Shown: positions 26,813-37,079 of the stretch, piece by piece
Layout of the letters: the number at the start of each line of letters is the position of its first letter
Numbering within the stretch: the stretch's first letter is position 1
Assembly (NCBI RefSeq): GCF_010975035.1
Contig: NZ_JAAIUV010000010.1
Coordinates: forward strand, 1 to 64,000
Direction: 5' to 3'
Length of the DNA: 64,000 nt
From: Neobacillus thermocopriae
GTDB taxonomy: Bacteria > Bacillota > Bacilli > Bacillales > Cytobacillaceae
Position numbers and translations under genes: made by a program
The notes under the pieces: model-generated
Told to the model about the DNA's origin: nothing
Databases searched by the model: none
What the model saw: the letters and a program-made list of their open reading frames with translations, nothing else

Positions 26813-26927
26813 GCCGTTATTAATGTAATAATACCTTTTTGAGCATTAGGTCATTTGAAACCAAACGTTTGTGCTTAAATTGTGGTAAAATGGGAAATAC
26901 AAGATCAGGCGAAAGAGAGGTTCGAAT

Positions 26928-29900
26928 ATGTCTTTAAGAATGATACTGGGTCGGTCCGGAAGCGGTAAAACTGAATTATTCCTTGAAGAGATACGGAAAC
27001 GGCTTATTGAAGACCCAGCTGGTCCTCCAATCATTTATATTGTTCCTGAACAGATGACATTTATGTCAGAATATCGGCTTGCAACGGATCCTGAAATTGG
27101 GGGGATGATTCGTACCCAAGTGTACAGCTTTTCTCGCCTAGCATGGAGAATTCTGCAAGAAACTGGTGGTATCAGTCGGACGCATTTAAGCAGTGTCGGT
27201 ATGAATATGTTAATTCGCAAAATTATCGATGAACAACGAGAACGATTATCGATCTTTAAACAGGCAGCTGATAAGAACGGTTTTGTACAACAATTAGAAC
27301 AAATGATTACGGAATTTAAACGGTATTGCATCAGGCCAGAAGATCTTATCAAAGGAAATGATCTTGTTGGTGCTGACAGCCGTTCGACTTCAAAAGTGTT
27401 GCATGATAAATTAAATGATTTGGAAGTAATTTATCAACAATTTGAAGATGAAATTTTAGGGAAATATATTGATTCAGAAGATTATTTTCGCCTGCTTACT
27501 GAAAAAATTAATGCCTCAGCCTATTTAAAAGAGGCTGAAATATATATAGATGGTTTTAATAGTTTTACTCCGCAGGAATACGAAATCATGCAAGAACTCA
27601 TGAAGCATTGTCGAAGAGTATCTATCGCTTTGACAGCAGATTCATTCAATTTGAATGCCTCTTTAGACGAGCTTGATTTATTTCGAACTGCAAAAGAGAC
27701 TTGTTGTATCCTTTATAACTTAGCTCAAGCGAATAACATTGTTATCGAAGAGATAATCCAATTGAAGGAATCCAAAAAGTGGATAAATCCATCACTACAT
27801 CATTTGGAGGCCAATTTTGACTCACGGCCATCCGTCCCTTTTTATGGAAAGACTGATATTTCCCTTTGCGAAGCAGCCAATCGTAGGTCAGAGATGGAAG
27901 GGATTGCGCGTGAGATTCGCGAGTTAGTTCGTACAAAAGGATACCGCTATCGGGATATTGCCGTATTAATTAGAAATGGCGGAGATTATCTTGAAATCGC
28001 TGAGCCCGTTTTTCATGACTACCAGATTCCATATTTTATTGATCAAAAAAGGACTATGCTGCATCACCCTCTAATCGAATTAATTCGTTCAAGCCTTGAG
28101 GTAATCTTGTCTTATTGGCGATATGAACCGGTATTTAGGGTGATAAAAACAGACTTGATTTATCCGCTTCATGAAAATCCGGATAAAATGCGTGAAAGAA
28201 TGGACAGGCTGGAAAACTATTGCTTGGCTTATGGAATCAATGGGAGTAAGTGGACAAAGAAGGAACGATGGACTTATCGACGCATAAGAGGATTAGAATT
28301 TGAAGGAACTACTCAAACTGATGCGGAAAAAGCAATAGAACAAGAAATTAATGAATTAAAAGTCATGATTACTGCACCTCTAATGCGTCTTTCAAGACGG
28401 GTAAAAAGAGCAGATACTGGAAGGCTGCTTTGTGAAGCTGTTTATTTATTTTTAGAAGAATTAGATATTCCTGCAAAGCTGGAAAAGTGGAAAATGGAGG
28501 CGGAAGAGAAAGGAGACCTTGTGAAAGCAAGGGAACATGAACAGGTTTGGAACGCCGTTGTGGATCTTTTAGACCAGTTTGTTGAAATACTTGGGGAACA
28601 ATCCGTTTCTCTTAAATCATTTGCATCTATTTTAGAGGCTGGTTTTGAATCCTTGCAATTTTCCCTAATCCCTCCAGCCCTTGATCAAGTATTAATTGGA
28701 GATTTGGAAAAATCAAAGTTAAATCAGATTAAGGTCGTATTTGTAGTAGGGGTAAATGAAGGAGTATTGCCAGCAAAACTTTCCGATGAGGGGATACTTT
28801 CGACAGAAGACAGGGAATTGTTGACAGCGTGTGGAATTAAAGTTGCCCCAAGTAGCAGAGTTCGTTTACTTGATGAAAATTTTCTTGCTTATAAAGCTTT
28901 TACAGCACCTTCAGAATTACTTTATATTAGCTACCCATTGGCAAATGAAGAAGGTAAGGCATTACTTCCTTCATCGTATATGAAAAGAATGAAAGAAATG
29001 TTTCCGAACGCAATTTTACGGTCCTTTTTGGCAGACCCTGCCCAATGTTCAGAAGAAGAGCAGCTAATGTTTGTATCCAATTTTACCACTGCATTGTCCT
29101 ACCTTAATGCCCAACTTCAGTTGAAGAAACGGAACTATCCAATTTCCAATTTGTGGTGGGATGTATATAACTTTTATATAGAAAGTAGCAGGAAAGAACA
29201 GGCAGAAAAGGTTTTTTCAAGTCTTTTTTATACAAACAAAGCTATTAAACTTTCGAAAGAAACGGCAGATGAATTGTATGGAGAAACCATCACGGCAAGT
29301 GTTTCCCGTATGGAGCTCTACCATGCATGTTCATTCTCCCATTTTGCCCAGCATGGTCTCAAATTAAGGGAACGGCAAATTTTCCGCTTGGAGGCACCTG
29401 ATATAGGTGAGTTGTTTCATGCTGCTCTTAAGCAAATTGCTGAAATCGTTAATAAGAATAAGATATCCTGGGCACAGTTGACCAGAAAGCAATGTGAGGA
29501 CTTGTCAAAAGAAGCAATTAAAACATTGGCACCAAAACTACAAAACGAAATTCTACTAAGCTCGGAACGCCATCATTATATGAAACGAAAGCTCGAGCAA
29601 ATTATTACACGTGCGTCTATTGTTTTAAGTGAACATGCAAAGGTTAGCGGTTTTTCGCCAATAGGACTCGAACTGGGATTTGGACCAAACGGAAAATTAC
29701 CTCCCCTGTCCTTTACCTTAAAAAACGGGAAGAGAATGGAATTGGCTGGACGAATTGACAGGGTAGACCAGGCTAAAGGAGAAGGTAATAGCGTCTATTT
29801 GAGGGTAATTGATTATAAATCAAGTGAGAAAGATGTTAATTTGACAGAGGTTTATTATGGTTTGGCCTTGCAAATGTTAACGTATTTAGATATTGTTATG

Positions 29901-30431
29901 ACCCACTCTAATGAGTTAGTCGAAATGAAGGCCAGTCCTGCAGGTGTTCTTTATTTTCACGTTCATAATCCATTTGTGCATACAACGAAAATGTTAACAA
30001 TAGATGAAATTGAAAAAGAAATCATGAAAAAGTTTAAAATGAACGGATTAATGTTAAATGATTTCAATGCCATTCGCCTAATGGATCAAACGTTAGAATC
30101 AGGAGATTCACAGATTATTGCAGCCGGAATAAAAAAAGATGGACAGTTTACAAAAAAATCTAAGGTTGCGAGTTTGCAAGAATTTGAAGATCTCAAACAA
30201 TATGTTCGCCGCCTTTATCAAAAAACAGGGAATGCAATTGTTGATGGTCATATCGAGATTTCTCCTTATAAACTAAAGGATAAAATACCTTGTACGTTTT
30301 GTTCTTTTAGATCGTTGTGCCAATTTGATGAATCAATTGAAGATAATCGATTCCGGATTCTCGTCCCTCATACAAAGGAAGATGTGTTTGCACTTATAAG
30401 AAAGGAGGCGGGTGAAATTGACAAATATTGA
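26928..30431 (+). CDS. addB: AddB subunit of the AddAB helicase-nuclease
   Basis: A 1167-residue subunit of the RecBCD-like AddAB enzyme that resects double-strand breaks. The N-terminal Walker A motif GRSGSGKTE is at residues about 8-16. The C-terminal RecB-like nuclease motif is visible as VIDYKSSEKDVNL. Cysteines for a [4Fe-4S] cluster are seen in the early YHACSFSHFAQHGL element and the terminal CTFCSFRSLCQF. Full family length. GAGAGG precedes the ATG, and addA begins inside its end. Confidence 0.96.
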   Translation: MSLRMILGRSGSGKTELFLEEIRKRLIEDPAGPPIIYIVPEQMTFMSEYRLATDPEIGGMIRTQVYSFSRLAWRILQETGGISRTHLSSVGMNMLIRKIIDEQRERLSIFKQAADKNGFVQQLEQMITEFKRYCIRPEDLIKGNDLVGADSRSTSKVLHDKLNDLEVIYQQFEDEILGKYIDSEDYFRLLTEKINASAYLKEAEIYIDGFNSFTPQEYEIMQELMKHCRRVSIALTADSFNLNASLDELDLFRTAKETCCILYNLAQANNIVIEEIIQLKESKKWINPSLHHLEANFDSRPSVPFYGKTDISLCEAANRRSEMEGIAREIRELVRTKGYRYRDIAVLIRNGGDYLEIAEPVFHDYQIPYFIDQKRTMLHHPLIELIRSSLEVILSYWRYEPVFRVIKTDLIYPLHENPDKMRERMDRLENYCLAYGINGSKWTKKERWTYRRIRGLEFEGTTQTDAEKAIEQEINELKVMITAPLMRLSRRVKRADTGRLLCEAVYLFLEELDIPAKLEKWKMEAEEKGDLVKAREHEQVWNAVVDLLDQFVEILGEQSVSLKSFASILEAGFESLQFSLIPPALDQVLIGDLEKSKLNQIKVVFVVGVNEGVLPAKLSDEGILSTEDRELLTACGIKVAPSSRVRLLDENFLAYKAFTAPSELLYISYPLANEEGKALLPSSYMKRMKEMFPNAILRSFLADPAQCSEEEQLMFVSNFTTALSYLNAQLQLKKRNYPISNLWWDVYNFYIESSRKEQAEKVFSSLFYTNKAIKLSKETADELYGETITASVSRMELYHACSFSHFAQHGLKLRERQIFRLEAPDIGELFHAALKQIAEIVNKNKISWAQLTRKQCEDLSKEAIKTLAPKLQNEILLSSERHHYMKRKLEQIITRASIVLSEHAKVSGFSPIGLELGFGPNGKLPPLSFTLKNGKRMELAGRIDRVDQAKGEGNSVYLRVIDYKSSEKDVNLTEVYYGLALQMLTYLDIVMTHSNELVEMKASPAGVLYFHVHNPFVHTTKMLTIDEIEKEIMKKFKMNGLMLNDFNAIRLMDQTLESGDSQIIAAGIKKDGQFTKKSKVASLQEFEDLKQYVRRLYQKTGNAIVDGHIEISPYKLKDKIPCTFCSFRSLCQFDESIEDNRFRILVPHTKEDVFALIRKEAGEIDKY

Positions 30432-33400
30432 GATTCCTCCAAAGCCAGAAGGAGTTACTTGGACTGATGACCAATGGAAAGCGATAATGGCCAGGGATAA
30501 AGATATTCTAGTTGCCGCAGCGGCAGGTTCGGGGAAAACAGCTGTTCTTGTGGAAAGAATTATTCGAAAAATCCTTTCAGAAGATGATCCTATCAATGTG
30601 GATGAATTGCTAGTCGTGACATTTACGAATGCATCCGCGGCAGAAATGCGCCACCGAATTGGTGAAGCATTGGAAAAGGCCATTGATAAAGATCCTGCGT
30701 CCCGTCATTTAAGGAAACAGCTTAGCTTGTTAAACAAAGCATCGATTTCAACTCTTCATTCATTTTGTCTAGAGGTTATCCGTAAATATTATTATTTAAT
30801 CGATGTCGATCCTGGCTTTCGGATTGCCGACCAAACGGAGGTACAATTACTCCGAGATGAAGTGATGGATGAGTTATTTGAGGAGGAATATGCAAAACCA
30901 GGAAATGACGCATTCTTTACCTTGGTTGACTCCTTCACAAGTGACCGAAGTGATAGAGAATTAATGGATATTGTTCAATCCATTTATGATTTTGCTAAGT
31001 CTAATCCGTTGCCGAAAGCATACTTAAATACTATTGTTTCGATGTATGAAGTAAGTAATATTACTGATATTGAAGAACTTCCGTTTATTAAAGCCCTTCT
31101 GTTTGATGTTGAACTGCAATTAAATGCAGCTAGGGAAATGATTAAGCGGGGATTGGATATTACAAAGCTTCCCGGCGGTCCAGCTCCAAGGGCAGAAAAT
31201 TTTACGGATGATTTGGCAGTCATAGACACGTTGATTCAAGCAAAGCAGGAATCATGGGATGCTTTATATGATGCTATGCAATGCTGGTCGTTCTCTAGAG
31301 CGAAACAGGTGAGAGGGGATCAATACGATAAAGAGCTGACGGCGAAGGCACAAAAGCTGAGAGAAAGTGCAAAGAAAAAACTCCAAGATATAAAGGACGA
31401 ACTGTTTTCCCGTAGGCCGGAAAGTTTTTTGCGAGATATGGAGGAAATGCTTCCATTAATTAAAACCCTTGTCTATCTTGTCGAGGAATTCTCCAATCGT
31501 TTTGAAAAAGTTAAAAGAGAAAGAGGAATTGTCGACTATGCTGATTTAGAGCATTTTTGCCTTGAGATATTAACGGATCATGTCACTGAAGAAGGTAAAT
31601 TTATTCCATCTGAAGCTGCTATTTCCTATCGACATCAGTTTAAAGAGGTTTATGTAGATGAATATCAAGATGTAAACTTAGTTCAAGAAACTATATTAAA
31701 GCTTGTGGCTAAAGAAGATGAATCGAATGGAAATATGTTCATGGTCGGAGATGTCAAGCAATCTATTTATCGCTTTCGCTTGGCCGAGCCAAATTTGTTT
31801 TTGAGCAAATATAACCGCTTTAAAACAGATGGAGTAGGTTCCGGTCTCAGAATCGATTTGGCGCAGAATTTCCGGAGTCGGAAGGAAGTGCTCGATGCTA
31901 CCAATTATATATTTAAGCAAATTATGGGTGTTAAGGTTGGAGAAATTGAATATGATGAAGCGGCTGAATTAAGGAAAGGTGCCCCATATCCAGAGGACAT
32001 TTCTTACCCGACAGAGCTGATTATTATTGATCAAAAATCAGAAGTGTCAGAAGTTCCTTCCAACCAAGAGACAGATCCAGAGATAATAAAAGCTGATTTG
32101 GATGCAGAAGATCTTGATCAATCTCAGTTAGAAGCGAGAGTGATAGCCACTAAAATTAAGGAATTACTAGATAAACAAACATTAGTTTATAATGCAAAAA
32201 CGAAATCACAACGGCCGCTAATGTATCGTGATATCGTAATCTTGCTTCGTTCTATGACCTGGGCTCCGCAAGTTATGGAAGAATTTAAGCAACAAGGGAT
32301 TCCAGTTTATGCTGATTTGTCAACAGGGTATTTTCAAGCAACAGAAGTGACAATCATGATTTCTTTGCTTCGAGTGATCGATAATCCATACCAGGATATT
32401 CCTTTGGCTTCCGTGTTACGGTCTCCGATTGTCGGTCTGAATGAAGAAGAGTTGGCAAAAATCCGACTATATAACAAGCGAGGTTCGTATTGGGAGGCAG
32501 TAAGTGCTTTCTGTCAAAATCGGAGAGCTGAAACGGATGTGACATTTTACAATAAAGTTCGACACTTCTATGAATTGTTGAAAGGATGGCGTAGGATCGC
32601 TAGGCAAGGAGCACTTTCTGAACTCATATGGCAGCTATATCGGGATACTCACTTTTATGACTTTGTTGGTGGCCTTCCTGGTGGAAAACAAAGGCAGGCT
32701 AATTTAAGAGCATTATATGACCGAGCCAGAGGCTATGAACAAACTTCTTTCCGCGGGTTGTTCCGTTTCTTACGTTTTATTGAGCGAATGATGGAAAGAG
32801 GCGATGATCTCGGGGCAGCCAGAGCGCTTGGTGAGCAGGAAGATGTTGTTCGAATTATGACCATCCATAGTAGTAAAGGATTGGAGTTTCCAATTGTGTT
32901 TATGGCAGGGATGGCCAAGCAATTTAATATGATGGATCTATACAAATCCTATTTACTTGATAAGGATTCAGGCTTTGCTACGAAGTATGTAAATGCAGAA
33001 AAACGAATTACTTATCCTGCCTTGCCACAACTAGCATTTAAGCGGAAAAAGAAAATGGAAATGCTAGCCGAAGAAATGCGTGTCTTGTATGTAGGAATGA
33101 CGAGGGCTAAGGAGAAGCTCTATTTAACCGCAACTTTAAAAGATGCGGACAAACAATTTGAGCAATGGAATGATGTCTCTGAACAAACGGATTGGCTATT
33201 AAAAGATTACCAACGGGCATCTGCTTCAAGTTATATTGACTGGATTGGCCCATCTTTAGTTCGCCATAAGGATTGTTCAAAATTTAAGGCCACAGTTAAG
33301 CCTAATGAACTTGTTCCTCAAGAAATTATCCAGCATCCTTCGTCCTGGAAAATTTCGATTTTGAATGCGGAGGATCTAAATCGACTGGAGAATATTACAG

Positions 33401-34194
33401 GCCAAGAAACAACTGATTTTATTGAACTGGTGAGGAACGGGGAAAAAGTTCCTCTTGTCTCTGATTTTGCAGAAGAAGTCACTGACCGACTTTCTTGGAA
33501 TTATACTTTTACAAATGCTGTAACACACCGTTCTAAACAATCCGTTTCCGAAATTAAACGACAGAGGGAAATAGCGGACGAGCAAAGTGGAACAGATATT
33601 GTCCGAAGGTTTAAAAAGCCCATCTTAAGGCGACCGAAATTTATGCAGGAAAAGTCAATAAGTCCTGCTGAACGTGGAACAGCCATGCATATGGTCATGC
33701 AACATATAGATTTAAATAGACCTGTCAGCAGTGAATCGATAAGAGACCAAGTGAATCAAATGGTAACAAATGAATTGTTAACTCCCGAACAGGCTGCTGT
33801 CATAAATGCAGACTTAATTGTACAGTTTTTTCAGACCGTACTGGGAAACAGATATTTTCATGCCAAGAGGATCCACCGGGAGGTTCCATTTACTTTATCT
33901 TTACCTGCACGGGATGTATACTCAGACTGGCAAGACGAAGAGGAGTCGGTTTTTGTACAAGGGATTATTGACTGTATTCTTGAGGATGAAGCTGGTCTTA
34001 TTCTCATTGATTATAAATCAGATGGAATAACCGATCGTTTCAAAGGGGGCTTTGAACAAGCGAAGCCAATTCTTGAAAACAGGTACAAGCTTCAGATCCA
34101 ATTATATACAAGAGCTATTGAACAAATTTGGAAAAGGAAAGTGGCGGAGCGATATTTATTCTTCTTTGATGGGGCGCATATATTGAAGATGTAA
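30418..34194 (+). CDS. addA: AddA subunit of the AddAB helicase-nuclease
   Basis: A UvrD-like helicase plus nuclease of about 1258 residues. Walker A AAAGSGKTAVLVER lies near residues 36-49, the Walker B region VYVDEYQDVN near 415, IMTIHSSKGLEFPIVF near 820, VLYVGMTRAKEKLYLT near 890, and the nuclease motif LILIDYKSDGITDRF near 1205. I choose TTG 30418 with AAAGGAGG nine bases upstream; GTG 30412 would be only three bases from it. It overlaps addB, giving coupled synthesis of the two subunits. In B. subtilis addBA is linked with competence and repair. Confidence 0.96.
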   Translation: MTNIEIPPKPEGVTWTDDQWKAIMARDKDILVAAAAGSGKTAVLVERIIRKILSEDDPINVDELLVVTFTNASAAEMRHRIGEALEKAIDKDPASRHLRKQLSLLNKASISTLHSFCLEVIRKYYYLIDVDPGFRIADQTEVQLLRDEVMDELFEEEYAKPGNDAFFTLVDSFTSDRSDRELMDIVQSIYDFAKSNPLPKAYLNTIVSMYEVSNITDIEELPFIKALLFDVELQLNAAREMIKRGLDITKLPGGPAPRAENFTDDLAVIDTLIQAKQESWDALYDAMQCWSFSRAKQVRGDQYDKELTAKAQKLRESAKKKLQDIKDELFSRRPESFLRDMEEMLPLIKTLVYLVEEFSNRFEKVKRERGIVDYADLEHFCLEILTDHVTEEGKFIPSEAAISYRHQFKEVYVDEYQDVNLVQETILKLVAKEDESNGNMFMVGDVKQSIYRFRLAEPNLFLSKYNRFKTDGVGSGLRIDLAQNFRSRKEVLDATNYIFKQIMGVKVGEIEYDEAAELRKGAPYPEDISYPTELIIIDQKSEVSEVPSNQETDPEIIKADLDAEDLDQSQLEARVIATKIKELLDKQTLVYNAKTKSQRPLMYRDIVILLRSMTWAPQVMEEFKQQGIPVYADLSTGYFQATEVTIMISLLRVIDNPYQDIPLASVLRSPIVGLNEEELAKIRLYNKRGSYWEAVSAFCQNRRAETDVTFYNKVRHFYELLKGWRRIARQGALSELIWQLYRDTHFYDFVGGLPGGKQRQANLRALYDRARGYEQTSFRGLFRFLRFIERMMERGDDLGAARALGEQEDVVRIMTIHSSKGLEFPIVFMAGMAKQFNMMDLYKSYLLDKDSGFATKYVNAEKRITYPALPQLAFKRKKKMEMLAEEMRVLYVGMTRAKEKLYLTATLKDADKQFEQWNDVSEQTDWLLKDYQRASASSYIDWIGPSLVRHKDCSKFKATVKPNELVPQEIIQHPSSWKISILNAEDLNRLENITGQETTDFIELVRNGEKVPLVSDFAEEVTDRLSWNYTFTNAVTHRSKQSVSEIKRQREIADEQSGTDIVRRFKKPILRRPKFMQEKSISPAERGTAMHMVMQHIDLNRPVSSESIRDQVNQMVTNELLTPEQAAVINADLIVQFFQTVLGNRYFHAKRIHREVPFTLSLPARDVYSDWQDEEESVFVQGIIDCILEDEAGLILIDYKSDGITDRFKGGFEQAKPILENRYKLQIQLYTRAIEQIWKRKVAERYLFFFDGAHILKM

Positions 34195-34198
34195 ATAG

Positions 34199-34233
34199 AA
34201 AATGACATAGGCCAGTAGGTCTATGTCATTTTT
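34199..34233. terminator. Bidirectional terminator between addA and gerPF
   Basis: AAATGACATAG-gccagtaggt-CTATGTCATTTTT serves the convergent addBA and gerP operons. Confidence 0.9.
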
Positions 34234-34450
34234 AACCATTTCCTGTAATAGGTTGGTCAATTAGGTCTGTGTCTAAGACATTGGTTCCGCTCAGCCCATT
34301 ATTTGTAACGATAAGACCGCCAGTATTAAATCCACCCGAACCGGCAGAAGTTTTAGAGCCGGATTTCGGAGAAATATAGACGGTATCACCAAAATGGACA
34401 ATTCCTCCGGTCACATTAACAATTTGTACGGGTCCTATTATTGCTGGCAT
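34232..34450 (-). CDS. gerPF: Spore germination protein GerPF
   Basis: A 72-residue protein, MPAIIGPVQIVNVTGGIVHFGDTVYI at its start, with Ser/Gly-rich GSKTSAGSGGFNTGG and an acidic NVLDTDLIDQP end. It is strongly similar to GerPA at the other end of the operon. GerP proteins sit in the spore coat and let germinants reach the inner receptors. Last gene of the six-gene operon, read leftward. Confidence 0.95.
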   Translation of the reverse strand: MPAIIGPVQIVNVTGGIVHFGDTVYISPKSGSKTSAGSGGFNTGGLIVTNNGLSGTNVLDTDLIDQPITGNG

Positions 34451-34503
34451 TCAAAACATCCTTTTTTATTAGACTGTCGGGTCCTTGCCTATGATAATAT
34501 ATG

Positions 34504-34896
34504 CTATGAATTACTGTTATGTTCATTCTCTTTTGGGAAGATTTGACGTATGTGCTTAACCCTAGCTTCTAATGAAAGATGTTTGCTGCTACCGATATTT
34601 AACATGGAGGAAGATGATAATCCAGTAATATTCATATTATTTACTTTTATGATCGGATGTAATTGGTGTTGTTGAATGGAAATGGGTTCATCAATTGGCT
34701 CAAAGTGAATAGGCTGTGTAAATACTCGATAATTAGAAAATTCTCCTTCATTATCATAATAAATTTCTGCTTCTCTTTGGACCGCAATCGCTCTAGATAA
34801 TTGATAAATATAATGAGAGTCGCCTATTTGGAATATAGAGGAATAGGATATCGATTTTACATGAATATTGTCTACATAGGAAGTTCTTTGAAACAT
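34504..34896 (-). CDS. gerPE: Spore germination protein GerPE
   Basis: Start is taken at ATG 34896 (MFQRTSYVDN), giving about 130 residues; a longer upstream frame overlaps gerPD and has no ribosome site. The GerP-type motif SISYSSIFQIGDS appears at the N-terminus, and ITGLSSSSMLNIGSS recurs near residue 97. It shares one base with the gerPD stop, the usual tight coupling in this operon. Confidence 0.92.
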   Translation of the reverse strand: MFQRTSYVDNIHVKSISYSSIFQIGDSHYIYQLSRAIAVQREAEIYYDNEGEFSNYRVFTQPIHFEPIDEPISIQQHQLHPIIKVNNMNITGLSSSSMLNIGSSKHLSLEARVKHIRQIFPKENEHNSNS

Positions 34897-35081
34897 TATC
34901 CTGTCACTTCCGGTTGTAATGGAACAAATGGGCCAATAATTAAGGATTCTGGAGGAGTATCGAATATTGATGCTAGCTGAATAGTATTTGTATCTCCAAC
35001 GAATACCATTGACGAGCTGGTCACCCCAGTAATTTCGATATTGTGAACACATAAATCTCGATTATATACCTCAAAATTCAT
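34896..35081 (-). CDS. gerPD: Spore germination protein GerPD
   Basis: A 61-residue protein with the core motif IEITGVTSSSMVFVGDTNTIQLAS and a Pro-rich end, matching GerPD size and order. Start and stop overlap the neighbouring genes by one base each. Confidence 0.93.
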   Translation of the reverse strand: MNFEVYNRDLCVHNIEITGVTSSSMVFVGDTNTIQLASIFDTPPESLIIGPFVPLQPEVTG

Positions 35082-35695
35082 TAAGGATTCCTTCCTTTCA
35101 AATGTTCTGGAATATTTTTCAAGAAGCTAATAACCCCATTTTGAATTTCTTGTTTTAAAGTTTCAATAATATGTTCATCTGTGATTTGAATTCCTTCATT
35201 AGAACGTTCTTTTTCCTGTTTCATTTTAAGATGAAAATCAATTCTATTCGGGAGCTGTTTTATGATATCTTGTTTCACAAATTCAATATAGGAATCATTT
35301 GGCTCCATTCCAAGCTTTTTCTGGCTTTCTTCCATAATTCTGGGTAGGTCTGTATCTAAATATCGATAAATGGCGTCTTCAATGAATATGGAGCGCTGCA
35401 TTTGCATTTTTGGTGAGTTTGGTGGGGAATTAGTTTGATTTTGTACCTGGAACTCTTCAATAGCAGACAAATCATTCGGATTCAAACCGATATTTAAAGT
35501 TCCATCAAGAGTCTCTACTTTTAATTGATCAAATTTATATTCTATACGATCTACATGAATCGTCTTCTTTTCATTTAATTCTTTAATTTCTTTTTGCATT
35601 TTTTGGATGGTCTGCTCCAAAATGGCTATTCTTTTTTCATGAGACTGGATAGTTCCTTTTAGTGATTGAAGGTATTGGTAAAAATCTTGATACAT
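35081..35695 (-). CDS. gerPC: Spore germination protein GerPC
   Basis: A 204-residue protein with an N-terminal coiled coil (residues about 10-45, IQSHEKRIAILEQTIQKMQK) followed by a GTLNIGLNP beta segment, the GerPC layout. It is the only large member of the operon and is thought to organise the other GerP proteins in the inner coat. Confidence 0.94.
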   Translation of the reverse strand: MYQDFYQYLQSLKGTIQSHEKRIAILEQTIQKMQKEIKELNEKKTIHVDRIEYKFDQLKVETLDGTLNIGLNPNDLSAIEEFQVQNQTNSPPNSPKMQMQRSIFIEDAIYRYLDTDLPRIMEESQKKLGMEPNDSYIEFVKQDIIKQLPNRIDFHLKMKQEKERSNEGIQITDEHIIETLKQEIQNGVISFLKNIPEHLKGRNP

Positions 35696-35753
35696 GAACT
35701 CACCCCATTTAATAATTCTCCCCTTTTATCACTTGCTGTTTTTTCCAATACCT

Positions 35754-35999
35754 TTAGTTAGGATGATTTGATCGAACTGGTGCTTGTAATGGTACGGCAG
35801 GTAATTCTGATAAATCGGTTATTGTTGCACCAGAAGGATGTACGGCCTCTGGCGCGGGTTCAGTGAAACCTCCTGTATTATATAAATTTGCTTGTGATTT
35901 AATAATCCCGGCACTACCGATTTGAAGGATGGATGAATTGGAGATTGCTCCGATTTTTATTAAATTGATGGATATTGACTGTTGGATGTAATAATTCAT
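35754..35999 (-). CDS. gerPB: Spore germination protein GerPB
   Basis: Start taken at ATG 35999 (MNYYIQQS), preceded by TGGAGGA on the minus strand; the longer frame adds seven unlikely residues. About 81 residues with the motif IKIGAISNSSILQIGSAG. It fits GerPB in size and order. Confidence 0.94.
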   Translation of the reverse strand: MNYYIQQSISINLIKIGAISNSSILQIGSAGIIKSQANLYNTGGFTEPAPEAVHPSGATITDLSELPAVPLQAPVRSNHPN

Positions 36000-36016
36000 G
36001 GAAAGTCCTCCATTCA

Positions 36017-36238
36017 TCACATATTTAATAAATTCGGCTGATCAACTGTATCAGGATCAAATGTGTTCGTCGAACTCATTTTATTATTAACGACCAACTG
36101 TTCTCCTGTATTAAATGAGCCGGCACCGGAAAAAGTTTTTGCATTTGAAAATGGCATGATTTTATAAACATCACCAATATGAAAAATAGAGCTGTTTCCA
36201 AGTGTAATCACCTGAGCAACTCCCACTATTGCTGGCAT
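36017..36238 (-). CDS. gerPA: Spore germination protein GerPA
   Basis: Start taken at ATG 36238 (MPAIVGVAQV) by homology with GerPF; 73 residues. Contains SSIFHIGDVYKIMP and SGAGSFNTGEQ, and ends NTFDPDTVDQPNLLN. First gene of the operon; the mother-cell sigma-K type promoter expected upstream was not resolved by eye. Confidence 0.94.
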   Translation of the reverse strand: MPAIVGVAQVITLGNSSIFHIGDVYKIMPFSNAKTFSGAGSFNTGEQLVVNNKMSSTNTFDPDTVDQPNLLNM

Positions 36239-36457
36239 GAAAAAACACCCTTTGTTTATTAATTCCTTCTGTATCATCTTATGTATAGGCAAATATAATG
36301 TGATTTGTTCGCCCAAATTTTGATCGGACATTCAGAAAATAGAAGGTAAAAGAGAAAGCAATAGACAGATGTATGACCCTAATTGGTTTGTTTTTTTCGT
36401 ATTTTTCCGGAGGCTATGGTATGATATTTTCGAAAAATATACATAGGAGGCAAATGA

Positions 36458-36820
36458 ATGATTCACGGTCATGTTACAGCTTGGGCTTTAGCTCTTATTT
36501 TGTTTGTTATTGCCCTATTTTTGCAAAAAGGCGGAAAGGATAAAGGGGCAAAGATCGTCAAAATGATTTTGAGGGTAGTATATCTTCTTATTATTGGAAC
36601 GGGTTTAGGACTTATTTTTATGGTTAGCCAAATTGATGTATGGTATATCTTAAAGATGGTTGTTGGACTTTGGATTATCGGATTGTTTGAAATAATTCTT
36701 GGAAAGTCTGCTGCTAATCGTAAAACAAACATACTATGGATTCAATTTGTGGTTGCATGGATCCTTGTATTGTATTTAGGTTTTCATAAATTACCAATGT
36801 CCATTATGTATCCGCAATAA
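36458..36820 (+). CDS. yisL: YisL/DUF1516 family membrane protein
   Basis: A 120-residue protein with four membrane helices and the opening MIHGHVTAWALALILF, followed by MVVGLWIIGLFEIILG. It matches UPF0344/YisL and lies next to gerPA as in B. subtilis. Function unknown. A terminator follows at once. Confidence 0.9.
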   Translation: MIHGHVTAWALALILFVIALFLQKGGKDKGAKIVKMILRVVYLLIIGTGLGLIFMVSQIDVWYILKMVVGLWIIGLFEIILGKSAANRKTNILWIQFVVAWILVLYLGFHKLPMSIMYPQ

Positions 36821-36836
36821 TTCATTCTAATTTAGG

Positions 36837-36863
36837 CTGCTAGATTTCTCTAGCAGTTTTTAT
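36837..36863 (+). terminator. yisL terminator
   Basis: CTGCTAGA-tttc-TCTAGCAG followed by TTTTTATT. Confidence 0.9.
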
Positions 36864-37049
36864 TATTGGTTAAGAAATTATACTTTCAATTGAGGGAATG
36901 GTCTAGTGCATGACTTTAGTGTCGTGGTGTTCGCATTACACCGATTTTCTAAAAAAAGGATATTTCGTTCGTTGTTATTAAAGAGGTCAACAGTGTTAGA
37001 ACATGGGGTATAAAAATGTGAAAGCAGAGATGATTATATAACCAAACTA

Positions 37050-37079
37050 AAAAAGGCTCATTATTCGGGAGCCTTTTCC
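37050..37079 (-). terminator. yisN terminator
   Basis: AAAAGGCTC-attattcg-GGAGCCTTTT lies just beyond the minus-strand stop; on that strand the hairpin is followed by a T tract. Confidence 0.8.
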